From assembly GCA_001839685.1 (NCBI GenBank), contig MLAK01001203.1, positions 1 through 27,417 on the forward strand: a DNA stretch of 27,417 bases. The letters are read 5' to 3'. Made by a program: the position numbers and the translations under genes. This DNA comes from Tritrichomonas foetus (Eukaryota; Parabasalia; Tritrichomonadida; Tritrichomonadidae). Shown in pieces: positions 1-9,327 of the stretch. Numbering within the stretch: position 1 is the stretch's first letter; the number at the start of each line of letters is the position of its first letter. The notes below the pieces were generated by a model, which was not told the DNA's origin, searched no databases, and saw only the letters and a list, made by a program, of their open reading frames with translations.

Positions 1-869
1 AAGATTCGAAAAAGTTCAGTTTATGTAATGAAAATAAACGTATTTCCAGGTTGTGTACTTTTATGTTTTTATTCATCAGAATCATTTTTTAAAAGAAAAG
101 ATCTTCCTTCCATCAACAATATACAAATAAAGTTCTATCTGAACCAAGAAATTAATGAATGAAAAGTCTAAAACATATAAAACAAACAAAAATTATTTTA
201 TATTCATGATTTCCATTGGGTATTGTTGCTGCCAGGATCATCCTTTTCAACTTTTCCACAACCAGTATAATACAAACAAGTCACATATTCATCTGTAAAC
301 TTGTGTGACTTCTTTCATTTTTTGAGAATCAGGAAAAAGTTCTTTTCACTGTCTACAAGAGCTTTCTGTCAACTATGAAATTGTGCAAGGGATAAAAAAT
401 GATTAAAAAGCCCTTCTTCTCCATTGCTTTCGACTTGTTACCCCAGTTTAGAAAATGCAGGAGCAATTTAATGCAAAATTTGATCAAATTCATTCAAAAA
501 AAGTGTTGCGAAATGCGAATCATGAATTGAGAATAAAAACTAATGTTGGTCATGATATTCTCAGACTTGGAGTAATATAAAAATCAAAAACAATGCGCGA
601 AAATATTGAAATTCATGAAGGAATTATAAGGATGCATTTTATACGAAAGTAATCAATGACTATATTTCTGAAGCATTATCTGAATATCTAGTTAAATTTT
701 TATACGAGAATGCCACTCTTCCAAACACTAAGGCTTCAGACCTAAGCAAAATATCAAGACATTACATAATCGACACTTCATTAATTGTGTCACAGCAATG
801 GCATTCTTTAGCAAAATCATGTCAATATAAATTTCACATAACATGTCATTTTAACTTTTTTTCGAATTC
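1..869. other. AT-rich intergenic lead-in with coding-like debris
   Basis: No intact gene is visible. On the plus strand a 44-codon ATG frame begins near 399 and a 41-codon ATG frame at 455. A stop-free run of 84 codons from about 619 ends at a TGA (871-873) that overlaps the ATG of the TBC gene. On the minus strand a short open run ends at a TGA at 204-206. The frames are mutually shifted and interrupted, so if they were ever coding they are a decayed gene. At this base composition, open runs of this size also arise by chance. The last ~25 bases hold the promoter of the TBC gene, with a TCATTT initiator-like element at 846-851. Confidence 0.4.
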
Positions 870-2465
870 ATGAATGATGTTGATCCTCACAATATAGTTA
901 TGCAAATTCCGAATGTTGATTTCGATATCTCGAAAAATATTAAAAATAATGGATCATTACTTTTACTTCTCATCAATGGCCGTTTTTCATTTGAATGGCG
1001 AACCAATTTATCACGCAACGATCACGCCGAACTGATAAAACAAAATATTCCTCCCGTAGTTTCCGTGTCGCTTGAACAAATCTCAGAAATTATCAGAAGG
1101 GATATCTCATTCACAGAAGCAACTCTTCGATTTATTTTAACAGACTCATCCAGACTTCCCCGCTTTATTTTCCATTCACACCCGAGTTTACACATCAAAC
1201 ATTTAACGGAATTCCTCGCAATTAAGAAAATAATATCATCCCGTCAAAATCGACCGAATTCATACAAAATTACACATCACTCAACAAAAACGGAAGCAGA
1301 CATTTTTGGATACACGCCGCCATCTTCACTTCCAGCTTCAGTTGCATTAAATGTTGCTGAGCATAATTCAATTTTAAGGAAATTGAATTTTAGGCCACTT
1401 TTGAATGAAACACTGCCTGTTTCGATTGAGGAATTACGAAATAATGATTTTGAAACAGTTAAAGCTATGATTTTTGAACGTGGAATTGAAAACGAAACAA
1501 GACCTTATATTTGGCCTTTATTATTTAATGCAATTCCATTCACAGACGATAAAAATTTAATTAATCAACACTTAGAAGCAAAATTAAAAGAATACAAATT
1601 AATTAAAAAAAGAATCGGCCTTCATACAAAATTCCAAATAGATAATTCAACAGCACTTCAAGATATTCAACGTGTTATTTATTTTGACGTAATGAGAAAT
1701 GATCGAAATTTAGATGCATTTAAAGGAGATGATAATCCAAATTTGAATTTATTGCAAACTGCTTTAACTGTATATGCCCTTTTTAATAGAGATACAGGAT
1801 ATTGCCAAGGAATGGCAGATTTAATGTCTCCTTTGATTTTAATCTTTGTGAAAAAATGGAATGATGATAATTCATTAGTTACCTTTTACGATAATTCTGA
1901 AAAAACACCAGAAGAAGCTGAATCTTTCATTTTCTGGAACTTTGTCGGTATGATGAAATTAACCCAACATGAGAGATTGTTCACACGACTGGATTATCAA
2001 CAACAATTCATCCTCGAGCGTTCTGCAACAATTGCAACATCTGTTCATCAACCTCTAAAAGACCTACTCGATAACAATATTCAATTAACGAGCCTATCTT
2101 TCCTGTTTCGACCAATTTTATTATTGTTTAAACGTGAATTTAAGCCAGATGATGTTTTGAGACTTTGGGATTCATTATTTACTGCAAAAGTGCCATATTG
2201 TTTTCCACGTTTTATTGCGGCATCTTTATTGATAATGATTTATCCAAAATTCCTTCTACATACTGATGGAACACTCGGTGAAGTGATGAATGTGCTTGAT
2301 GGATCAATGGAAAAGACAGAAGTGGCATCTGTCCTTCAAGTTGCTAAAAGTTTGATCAAAAAAGTTGAAGAACCTTATCCAAAGCATAAATATGTTTATG
2401 AACCGCTAAGTGAAAGCACCAAGCTGAAGAACTACAAACCAAAATATATGAAGTTTCGGGAATGA
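870..2465 (+). CDS. TBC-domain Rab GTPase-activating protein (Gyp7/TBC1D15-like)
   Basis: 531 residues. RabGAPs of this family accelerate GTP hydrolysis by Rab proteins on endomembranes using a dual-finger mechanism. The C-terminal half is a TBC domain. It opens with RPYIW at about 211-215, a variant of the family's RxxxW entry motif. The IxxDxxR arginine finger is at 270-276 (R276) and the YxQ glutamine finger at 311-313 (YCQ). Both catalytic fingers are intact, so it should be active. The N-terminal ~180 residues have a hydrophobic-rich region and then a PVSIEEL segment just before the TBC domain, the arrangement of the Gyp7/TBC1D15 group; that subgroup call is an inference. There is no signal peptide or membrane helix. 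The ATG is the first in frame and has a TCATTT element 22 nt upstream. The 3' end converges with the PP1-like gene. A Rab11 gene lies 10 kb away, but nothing shows that it is the substrate. Confidence 0.9.
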   Translation: MNDVDPHNIVMQIPNVDFDISKNIKNNGSLLLLLINGRFSFEWRTNLSRNDHAELIKQNIPPVVSVSLEQISEIIRRDISFTEATLRFILTDSSRLPRFIFHSHPSLHIKHLTEFLAIKKIISSRQNRPNSYKITHHSTKTEADIFGYTPPSSLPASVALNVAEHNSILRKLNFRPLLNETLPVSIEELRNNDFETVKAMIFERGIENETRPYIWPLLFNAIPFTDDKNLINQHLEAKLKEYKLIKKRIGLHTKFQIDNSTALQDIQRVIYFDVMRNDRNLDAFKGDDNPNLNLLQTALTVYALFNRDTGYCQGMADLMSPLILIFVKKWNDDNSLVTFYDNSEKTPEEAESFIFWNFVGMMKLTQHERLFTRLDYQQQFILERSATIATSVHQPLKDLLDNNIQLTSLSFLFRPILLLFKREFKPDDVLRLWDSLFTAKVPYCFPRFIAASLLIMIYPKFLLHTDGTLGEVMNVLDGSMEKTEVASVLQVAKSLIKKVEEPYPKHKYVYEPLSESTKLKNYKPKYMKFRE

Positions 2466-2900
2466 TTTGAATATGAAATTCATTTTTGTTTGTAAATGAA
2501 TAAAATCATAAAAAAACTATTTTTTATGTTGATGTCTTAATCAACATTTTTGTTTTTATTATTACTTGGTGATTATGATTAAATGAATAGTGAATTTTAT
2601 AATGATGACTTTGCTTTTCAATTCGAAATATTTTTTATGTAAGCTGAAAAAAATTCTTCACATCTATATAATCAATATAATGCTAGCGAAAACAAAAAGT
2701 TGCATTATTTCCACCAAAAATGTGAATTAGTTAGTTTATCTACTTAATATTAAATGGCAATATGCAATAAAGAATAAATCTAACAAAAAATAAATAATTA
2801 AGAAGAGTATATCGGAAATATAATATTTAGCAATCCACCATCTTCATAAGTTCATCAAAAACAATTCATCATAAATGAGTGTATTAAGATAAAGAAAATT
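2466..2900. other. Convergent 3' intergenic spacer
   Basis: AT-rich gap between the stop codons of the TBC gene (+) and the PP1-like gene (-). Several TAAA tetramers occur near both ends and could serve as trichomonad poly(A) signals. I see no coding frame, RNA gene or repeat. Confidence 0.5.
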
Positions 2901-3965
2901 TTACATTTTGTTGTTTCTCTTAATTATTTGAGTTTTCAAAAGACACTCCTCATTTCCTGTTTCATTAATCTTCTTCACTTTTTGTACTTCTATCATCTTT
3001 TTAATCTCTTTATCCTTCTTTAATTCTTTTTCTTCATTCATTTCCTGTTGTACTGATTCATTTTTCTCGATCGGCTTCTTCTTTTTTGTGTTTTGCCTTA
3101 AAAAGTGCATGACGTAACCTTTTCCAGAAGATATTTCCAAATATGCAGCTTTATTATTAAGTGCACCTGGATAGTTCGATGCAGTAAATAATGTAATAAC
3201 ACACCTTGATGGCAAGAAAGGAAAGTTGTAACCATTTCTTGCCACTTGATGGCCTCGAATGATGCAAGAAAGTCCGCTTCTTTTTAAAAACTTTTTAACA
3301 GCCTTCAAACCATATGAAACAGTTTCTCCTCTCCAATTTGGCCCATATGTTTCAATTTGATTGTCTGGATCTGACCAAAGAAGATCGGCTAATATTCCAG
3401 CTCCTGGGATAATTGAAGGTCTTTTAATATTATTGATATCTGATGCACGCTTTAAGTCAGGACTGATGCCACCATGAACGCAGAAATATTGCTTTAAAAC
3501 AATTGCAGCAATTGGCATATAATTAAAAGAATCGATGAAATACTCCCAGTATTCCTGCCCAAGCTTTATTGAAACTTCTTCAAGAAATCCAAAAGCTTCT
3601 GTCATTTCATCACTTTCATGATTACCTCTCAATAAATAAATATGCTCTGGAAATTGAATTTTTAAAGCATATAATAAACAGATAACCTCAACACTATTTT
3701 CACCTCTATCAACATAATCACCCAAAAATAGATATTTTGTTTTTGGTGGAATTCCGCCAAGTTTGAATACTTTTAACAAATCACTTAATTGGCCGTGAAT
3801 ATCGCCACATATTTTGACAGGTGAGTCGATTTCGAGCAAAGATGGCTCATTTGCGAATACTTTAATTACTTTTCGGCAGAGCCATTTGGCATCTCTTTCA
3901 TCGACAATACGTTCAGGTGAAACTATGTTTTTGATTATTTTGTTTATTCGATCAGAGGAATCCAT
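2901..3965 (-). CDS. PP1-like serine/threonine protein phosphatase
   Basis: 354 residues, a PPP-family metallophosphatase that removes phosphate from Ser/Thr using two metal ions. The signature motifs are complete and in order: GDIHGQ (54-59), GDYVDRGE (82-89), RGNHES (113-118), HGG (164-166), WSDPD (197-201) and RGHQ (237-240). Spacing and the WSDPD/RG segments resemble PP1 more than PP2A. The loop before the last core strands reads SNYPG where PP1 has PNYCG, so the tyrosine is kept but the following cysteine, the covalent microcystin site in PP1, is proline. A Lys/Glu-rich tail follows from about 292 (KKKK near 294) and is not part of the usual catalytic core; it may be a basic targeting region. 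An ATG with a TCATTATT initiator-like element 23 nt upstream supports the start. Confidence 0.92.
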   Translation of the reverse strand: MDSSDRINKIIKNIVSPERIVDERDAKWLCRKVIKVFANEPSLLEIDSPVKICGDIHGQLSDLLKVFKLGGIPPKTKYLFLGDYVDRGENSVEVICLLYALKIQFPEHIYLLRGNHESDEMTEAFGFLEEVSIKLGQEYWEYFIDSFNYMPIAAIVLKQYFCVHGGISPDLKRASDINNIKRPSIIPGAGILADLLWSDPDNQIETYGPNWRGETVSYGLKAVKKFLKRSGLSCIIRGHQVARNGYNFPFLPSRCVITLFTASNYPGALNNKAAYLEISSGKGYVMHFLRQNTKKKKPIEKNESVQQEMNEEKELKKDKEIKKMIEVQKVKKINETGNEECLLKTQIIKRNNKM

Positions 3966-4710
3966 AAAAAAAGATAATAAAAAATAATGACTGATGAAAA
4001 TAAATCATTGAAAAATTATGTACGTTTTCAATAAATTCGTTCAAAAGTTTGGTGGAATTGAATAGGATAAAGTAAAGTGGCTTTTTTTGTGAACATTATT
4101 AAATATTTTCTATGATATCAAACAAAAATGAAAAGAAATGTTTAATCTGATTATTTTTTCGCACAAATTATTTCGGGAATATAATGTAATCTTAATCATT
4201 GCTTTGTTTAAAAGACAAACCATATGGGTAATTAGTTGCGTTGTTGATTTGTTGATAGCTGAGCAAAAGATTTGAATATTATCTTTATCATCATACTATA
4301 CAAAATAGTAATATATAGCTTTGTATATGCGTATAAAAGTGTTGGTAATTCGATAATATAGGCAAAATGTTATAAACAAAATTATTATAAAAACTTAGAG
4401 TTAAATAGAACAATTATTGAAACTTTCTGAATCATCTTCTAACTAAATGAAACATCTTCTAACCAAATGAAACATCTTCTAGCTATTTGAAACATCTTTG
4501 AATTCAAGGAAATATCTACTCAGTCTTAAATATTCCAAGAAAATATTAAATCAAAATCACCAAAAGGAATAATAAAAAAGAAGAGTTTGAGTTGTTAAGA
4601 ACAAATTTACTAAACAATACAATACAATACAAACAAACAAATTAAACAAAGGGGAAAAAACAAAAAATTCACCCATTTGATCAAAATTGGGGCAAAAAGC
4701 ATTAAATTGA
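3966..4710. other. Intergenic region with short 20-bp tandem repeats
   Basis: It contains the promoter of the PP1-like gene (minus-strand TCATTATT at 3990-3983) and the 3' flank of the coiled-coil gene. A degenerate 20-bp repeat sits at 4429-4513, and an ATACA microrepeat at about 4612-4635. No convincing gene is seen. Confidence 0.5.
4429..4513. repeat. Degenerate 20-bp tandem repeat, about 4 copies
   Basis: Units begin at 4429, 4449, 4469 and 4489, with a decayed fifth at 4509. The best unit reads GAAACATCTTCTAACCAAAT. The GAAACATCTT core is nearly invariant while the second half drifts. It lies downstream of the stop of the minus-strand coiled-coil gene. Confidence 0.8.
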
Positions 4711-6762
4711 TTAAATTTTTCTCAATAGTGGTGTTTTCATTCTGCTTGCAACATTGTTTGATTGGGCAGTAAATCTTGGACGATCAGATTGCGATGTTGC
4801 AAACGCATTTCTTCTTTCTGATTGCGACGTTGATGGAAAAGCGCCAGACTGAGTTGAAGATTCGAATGATTTTCCGTATAAAACTTCATAAGGATTCTGA
4901 GATGATTGAGATACATTTGATAGTCTTGGAAGATTTCCAGTCAGTGATGATTTTGGCCGGCCGCACATCAAGCATTCAAAATGGTTGGCACCGGCTGCTG
5001 TTTCACCTCCAGTATTCATTGTATTGAGCACTTGCTGAATCAGTGTTTCTGCTTCGTTCCGTTGTACGCAGGTCATGATAGTTTTGTTTTGGGTGTTTAC
5101 TTGATCTCTCAGTTTAGAAATCATAACTCGAATCTTATCCATCATTCTTTCCATTGCAACAGTATCAGTCTTTCGTTCAATTTTCGCTTCGACTGTATCT
5201 TTCAGGTGTGTAACTGTTGCTAAGGATTCGTCGACTTTTGATTGCAGATCTTTAACATTTTGTCTAAGTTCTAAATCAACACCTGTATTCATGATTCTAT
5301 TATTCGCTATTCGAGAATGATTCGATCTAGATGAACTATTTCTGCTAGTGACACTATTTGTTTCACTAAACTGATTTTCATTATTTGCTGGAGTGTTCTC
5401 GGAATTCGAAGAAGCTGGTTTTGTGCTGATGTTGAATTCGAGTTTATGCAGTGCAGATTGTTTGGATGCCATAGCTTCGGGAACTTGGGCAATTGTAACC
5501 ATGGGAACTTTGAATGTATTATTTGGTACTATTCTAGGTGTTTTCTTTTCTTCATTTTTATTAATTTCATCGAATCGTTCATTTTGCGCGTTTATTGAAT
5601 CACTCAATCGTTGAAATTCAAGCAACGAGTCATCGAAAGCAGTAAACATTGGAAGCGGTCTCGTGGTAATCTTTCCTAAGAATGAGAAAATTTGTACAAA
5701 TGTATTTGAAACCAGATTCATTCCATTCAAAGTCGTATCAAGTACATTTTGAATATTCGAAAAACATGTTCCAAAGTTTTTATTCAATGTTCGACACTGC
5801 TCAGAATTATCTTGAGTTAATGCGATTATATCTTTTTTCGCTCTGTTATGTTCAGTGACGAAATCCATAACGTTTAGTTGTAATTTCTGGAATCCATTTG
5901 TTAATTCTGTAAATAACGATCTCATTTCATTATTTTCATCTCGAATTCCATTAATGGTTTCATTAAAACCATCAATTCTTCTTGAATCTCTTTGTATGGC
6001 TCTAATTAGAGCTTCTGTGTCTGTTACTCCATCGAGATCAATTGAGGGAGCATCTACTACAAGTCTTCTTAATTCTTTCAAATCTCCTTCAAGAAATTTG
6101 AATTCAGATGAAGAAACTTCTTTGAATTTTTCTAAATCATTTTTAATCGATTCAATATATGCGTCGTTTGTTTTTTTATCAGCATGATGTGTAGAATCAA
6201 TACGTTCCACTTTTTCTGAGAGTGTTGTGATTTTTGCAGATAATGTTTCAAGTGTTTGATCTTGGCCTTTGTTCAAAAACTCTTGGATATTTCCAATAGT
6301 TTTAGCATTTTCATCAATCATAGTTTTATGTTTTTGCATTGAGGCCGTCAAATCTTTAATTTGCTGATTGGCGATATAAAATTCACCTTGCAGTTCTTTA
6401 TACTTATCGTCAATATCTGTATCGATTTGCTTTTTCATTTCAACAAATTGACTATTTATCTTGTTAACATTCAATTGAATGGTCTGCGCTATTGTATCAA
6501 ATTTTTGTTTTGTTGCTTCGGAAACATTGGTCATACCTGTTTGAACGCTAGTGATTGTTTCTTTCTCGATTTTCATTTTTTCGTCGATTTCGGCTTTGAT
6601 TGCGAACTTTGGGATTTCTTTCTTTAAGATATCGATTTCAATACCTTGATCATTGATTAACTGGCACATTTCGCACAAAATATCGCTCAGCGAGTCGGAA
6701 ATAAGGTTGTAGTCGATCATTGCGTGGTTATGGAGGAGCTCAGTGATCTTTTGCGCAGACAT
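4711..6762 (-). CDS. Long coiled-coil protein with C-terminal CxxCxRP motif (DUF4795/QRICH2-like, tentative)
   Basis: 683 residues, rich in Lys, Glu, Gln and Asn. It is predicted to be largely alpha-helical and coiled-coil from about 35 to 420. A Ser/Asn-rich low-complexity linker spans about 440-490, a second helical segment about 495-575, and a Ser/Gln-rich tail closes the protein. After the second coiled coil, residues 595-602 read FECLMCGR followed by Pro. This resembles the cysteine-pair motif (FxCxxCxRP) that ends DUF4795 domains such as that of QRICH2, a vertebrate sperm-flagellum protein. A role in the flagellar or cytoskeletal apparatus would suit a trichomonad, but this is inference from one motif plus coiled-coil context. 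There is no signal peptide or membrane helix. The ATG is preceded by a TCATTCA initiator-like element 23 nt upstream. Many open frames on the opposite strand are shadows. Confidence 0.75.
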   Translation of the reverse strand: MSAQKITELLHNHAMIDYNLISDSLSDILCEMCQLINDQGIEIDILKKEIPKFAIKAEIDEKMKIEKETITSVQTGMTNVSEATKQKFDTIAQTIQLNVNKINSQFVEMKKQIDTDIDDKYKELQGEFYIANQQIKDLTASMQKHKTMIDENAKTIGNIQEFLNKGQDQTLETLSAKITTLSEKVERIDSTHHADKKTNDAYIESIKNDLEKFKEVSSSEFKFLEGDLKELRRLVVDAPSIDLDGVTDTEALIRAIQRDSRRIDGFNETINGIRDENNEMRSLFTELTNGFQKLQLNVMDFVTEHNRAKKDIIALTQDNSEQCRTLNKNFGTCFSNIQNVLDTTLNGMNLVSNTFVQIFSFLGKITTRPLPMFTAFDDSLLEFQRLSDSINAQNERFDEINKNEEKKTPRIVPNNTFKVPMVTIAQVPEAMASKQSALHKLEFNISTKPASSNSENTPANNENQFSETNSVTSRNSSSRSNHSRIANNRIMNTGVDLELRQNVKDLQSKVDESLATVTHLKDTVEAKIERKTDTVAMERMMDKIRVMISKLRDQVNTQNKTIMTCVQRNEAETLIQQVLNTMNTGGETAAGANHFECLMCGRPKSSLTGNLPRLSNVSQSSQNPYEVLYGKSFESSTQSGAFPSTSQSERRNAFATSQSDRPRFTAQSNNVASRMKTPLLRKI

Positions 6763-7126
6763 TAAATCTTCAATTTCTTTTGAATGATTTCTTTTAACAT
6801 TTTCAATAATTATTCCTTTTTGTTATCAAAAATTTATATATGTTCACTTTTTGTGAAGATTTACCTTCAATGTTGACCACTTTTTCTTGATAAATCCTAC
6901 CTAAACTGCAAGAATTCTGGAGAAAAAAAAACTTCGTTATTTTGTATATTGAATAGTTGATAAATCAATGTTTTGAATTTCTGTAAGATTGAATCCGAAG
7001 AAAAAGATATACCTAAACGGTCGCCAACTCATCATAGAAATTTGTAATCTGTTCGTTAAGATAGGAAATCTCAAAAAATGGAAGAAAAAATTAAAATCCG
7101 GGAATTATTACTATTTAATACACACA
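6763..7126. other. Intergenic spacer, promoter of the 683-residue coiled-coil gene
   Basis: AT-rich spacer between two minus-strand genes. The minus strand carries TCATTCA (6787-6781) upstream of the 6762 start. Further out there is a TTCACTTTTT block (plus orientation, ~6843-6852), which recurs in other promoters here. A 60-codon plus-strand frame at 6989-7171 has strongly biased composition and no supporting signal, so I do not call it. Confidence 0.5.
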
Positions 7127-7969
7127 TTATTTAAATTGAGGAGATACATTACTAATGGTCATTTCAGCTGAAGTGGATGTGTTAGATGATAAGGGTAGAT
7201 TTTTTCTTGTCCTTGGTGAAAATGAGCTAATAACTTTTTCTTTTGCCACAGGATTAATAGAGTCTTTTGCTACAGCTTGAATGATAAGAGTAGTATTTCT
7301 TGCATTTTCAACTTGGAAGTTTGCTTCTGCTTTCTTTTTGAGTGCTTCTGCCCTTTCTCTGAGTGATTTCAAAAGTGATCTCAAATTTCTATGTAGCAAT
7401 TGAAATTCATTATAATGACGTTTAATCATTAATTGATACCTTTTTGTGAATTCTCGATCAATTAATTTAATTTCTGGCGTTTTTTTAGACGTTGTTTTGC
7501 TTTTAGCTGAGTCACGAAGATTTATTGCTTCATTGTAATGTTCGCATAAGGCAAGAAGCCTTGCCGTCTCTAATGAAGTTTCAGATGTTAAACAATTCCG
7601 ATTTATTTCCTTTTTTCGGGTTTGTCGCCATTTCTTTTCGAGCTGTTCGGCTTCCTGCCTGTGCTTTTCGACGAGATTTTGGCAATAATTCTTCCAACGA
7701 GTTTTGAAATTTTCCGCATTATTGAGAAATTCTTTACTGATCAAATTTATTTCTTGATTATAGTCATCAAAGTTCTGCTGTGCGAGGATTTGTGCCTGTT
7801 CCTCATAATGGATCTGCTCTTCGAAGCATTCTGTGTCATCATATTGGTATCGTTTTTTAGAGAGTTCCAGGGCGCGTTCAAAATCGAGATTATAAATTGC
7901 TGTGAGTTCTTGTTCATATTCGGGAGCTTCAAGTATACTATCCTCGTCGTAACTGTTAAAATCTTCCAT
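7127..7969 (-). CDS. Coiled-coil protein of unknown function
   Basis: 280 residues from the ATG at 7969. The N-terminal ~20 residues are acidic. The region from about 20 to 220 is highly charged and probably helical (runs of Glu, Lys, Arg and Gln, e.g. around 95-125 and 180-215). The last 50 residues are Ser/Thr-rich and likely disordered. I recognise no catalytic domain, signal peptide or membrane helix. The frame stays open upstream to a TTG at 8074 with an in-frame ATG at 8047. I prefer 7969 because the translated sequence turns from AT-driven to ordinary composition there, and because an AAACGGCC motif (minus strand, 7991-7984) sits 15-22 nt upstream, resembling the motif before the PP2A-like gene. 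Function is unknown; a cytoskeletal role is only a guess from composition. Confidence 0.75.
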   Translation of the reverse strand: MEDFNSYDEDSILEAPEYEQELTAIYNLDFERALELSKKRYQYDDTECFEEQIHYEEQAQILAQQNFDDYNQEINLISKEFLNNAENFKTRWKNYCQNLVEKHRQEAEQLEKKWRQTRKKEINRNCLTSETSLETARLLALCEHYNEAINLRDSAKSKTTSKKTPEIKLIDREFTKRYQLMIKRHYNEFQLLHRNLRSLLKSLRERAEALKKKAEANFQVENARNTTLIIQAVAKDSINPVAKEKVISSFSPRTRKNLPLSSNTSTSAEMTISNVSPQFK

Positions 7970-8242
7970 AGAGATTTTTTTATGGCCGTTTAATTTAAAA
8001 AACACTTCATTTAATTTTATCAAGTATTGATAATGTATGATTTTCATTTTTTGTCCAGTTATAAAAGTATGCAAGTATTGCTTGGTAATGTTATTAATTT
8101 AAAGAGCGAAAAATAATCAAAATGAATTTCATATAATTTTTTAATTTAATTGATCTTGTTTGATAAAAGGGAAAAAAGTATCATATTATATTATTCATAT
8201 AGGACTCACTGGTTTTGTGATTATTTAAAGTCTGCCATTGAT

Positions 8243-8285
<43 letters not shown>

Positions 8286-8886
8286 GTAATTCATAATCAC
8301 GCTCACCTCACGAAGCTGAAAGATGAAAGAACTTATTCACTAATGCTAGGATTGGATTAAAATGGTTTAAATAATGATTATTTCAAGAATTAGCTGATTC
8401 ATTAATCTTCGAAGTTCAGGGGGAAAAAAAAATCAACCCAATTGATGTGAAATACTGTTTGGAAGCTATATAAAAAAGTTGCTAATGATTATTCTATATG
8501 GTAATCCATCTGAAAACTCGATTATTTTTATTATTCTAGACAAAAACACTTTCACAATATTTTTTCCCCTTCACTGTTCTTTTGGAGTGTGATATTATAA
8601 AAAAAGTACTGTCGAAAAATACAAACACATAAATTTAGATATAGTCGTCTGTGAAAATTGTACATATGAAAATACAATCAACTTTGTTAGTAGTACTCAT
8701 TTCACTCACACTACTAAAAAGTTTTATTGCATTTGTATCATTTTCACTTCATGCTGAATAACCATCAAACTTTATATTTTGTGATTGTATTTTTAAAAGC
8801 ACCATTTTCACCTACTGTTATGTCTAACTCATAATTTTGATTAGTGAAGAGATAAAGAATTATTCTTTCTTAATATTTATTAAAAA
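7970..8886. other. Intergenic region with 40-T tract
   Basis: It holds the promoter of the 7969 gene, a 40-base T homopolymer (8245-8284), and AT-rich sequence. A 31-codon ATG frame at 8666-8761 (+) has a basic start and a long hydrophobic stretch like a signal peptide, ending in a stop straight after. No mature protein follows in any frame. No RNA gene is recognised. Confidence 0.5.
8245..8284. repeat. Poly-T homopolymer tract (40 bp)
   Basis: Forty uninterrupted T residues. It lies between two minus-strand genes and is flanked by unremarkable AT-rich sequence. The exact length is liable to sequencing and assembly error. Confidence 0.9.
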
Positions 8887-9327
8887 TCATACAAGCTTCT
8901 TGTTTGCTTCAATAGATTCATTAATTATTTGAAGTATTTCATTGATGCTTATTTTGTTTTCTTTGGCAATTCGTAATCGATATATGACTTTGCTTTTATT
9001 ATTTGGATTGGTTCCATCATAATTTTCTGCCGCCAGTTGAATATATGATTCCACAATTTTCGGTTCACAGAAGCCTAGCAAATAAAAATTCATGAGTGAT
9101 TTATTGAGGTCATTTTTGTCTCTGATTAAAACCCTCCTCCTTTTATTCGTTTCATTTTCTAAAATTTGAGCCATACCGGGTCCGATTTTATCATAAGTTT
9201 TGGTCGTCATATTGAAATTCATAACAATGCAGAAAAACGATGCGAGTACTTTTTCACCAATATTGGGGTTGGGGTCAAGTTGCTTTGTTAAATCCTCGAT
9301 GACTTCGACAATTTGTTGGTTCGCCAT
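8887..9327 (-). CDS. Small hypothetical protein, divergent from Vps23
   Basis: 146 residues, predicted largely helical, with no signal peptide or membrane helix. I do not recognise the family. Residues around 91-106 (PKIVESYIQLAAENYD) loosely resemble the PKxLVxxYLxEIAxxY segment of IST1, an ESCRT-III-associated protein. The N-terminal part does not look like an IST1 domain, so this may be coincidence. The ATG is the first in frame and has a minus-strand TCATTT element (9341-9336, +1 about 12 nt upstream). It is transcribed away from the Vps23 gene across a 196-bp shared promoter, which supports its being a real gene. Base and codon use match its AT-rich neighbours. Confidence 0.7.
   Translation of the reverse strand: MANQQIVEVIEDLTKQLDPNPNIGEKVLASFFCIVMNFNMTTKTYDKIGPGMAQILENETNKRRRVLIRDKNDLNKSLMNFYLLGFCEPKIVESYIQLAAENYDGTNPNNKSKVIYRLRIAKENKISINEILQIINESIEANKKLV

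Noticed and set aside
4776..6627. Several plus-strand frames of 73-110 codons within the 683-residue gene
   Set aside because: Antisense shadows of a long coding region; composition is Cys/Phe/Ser/Leu-rich, as expected from reversed coiled-coil codons.
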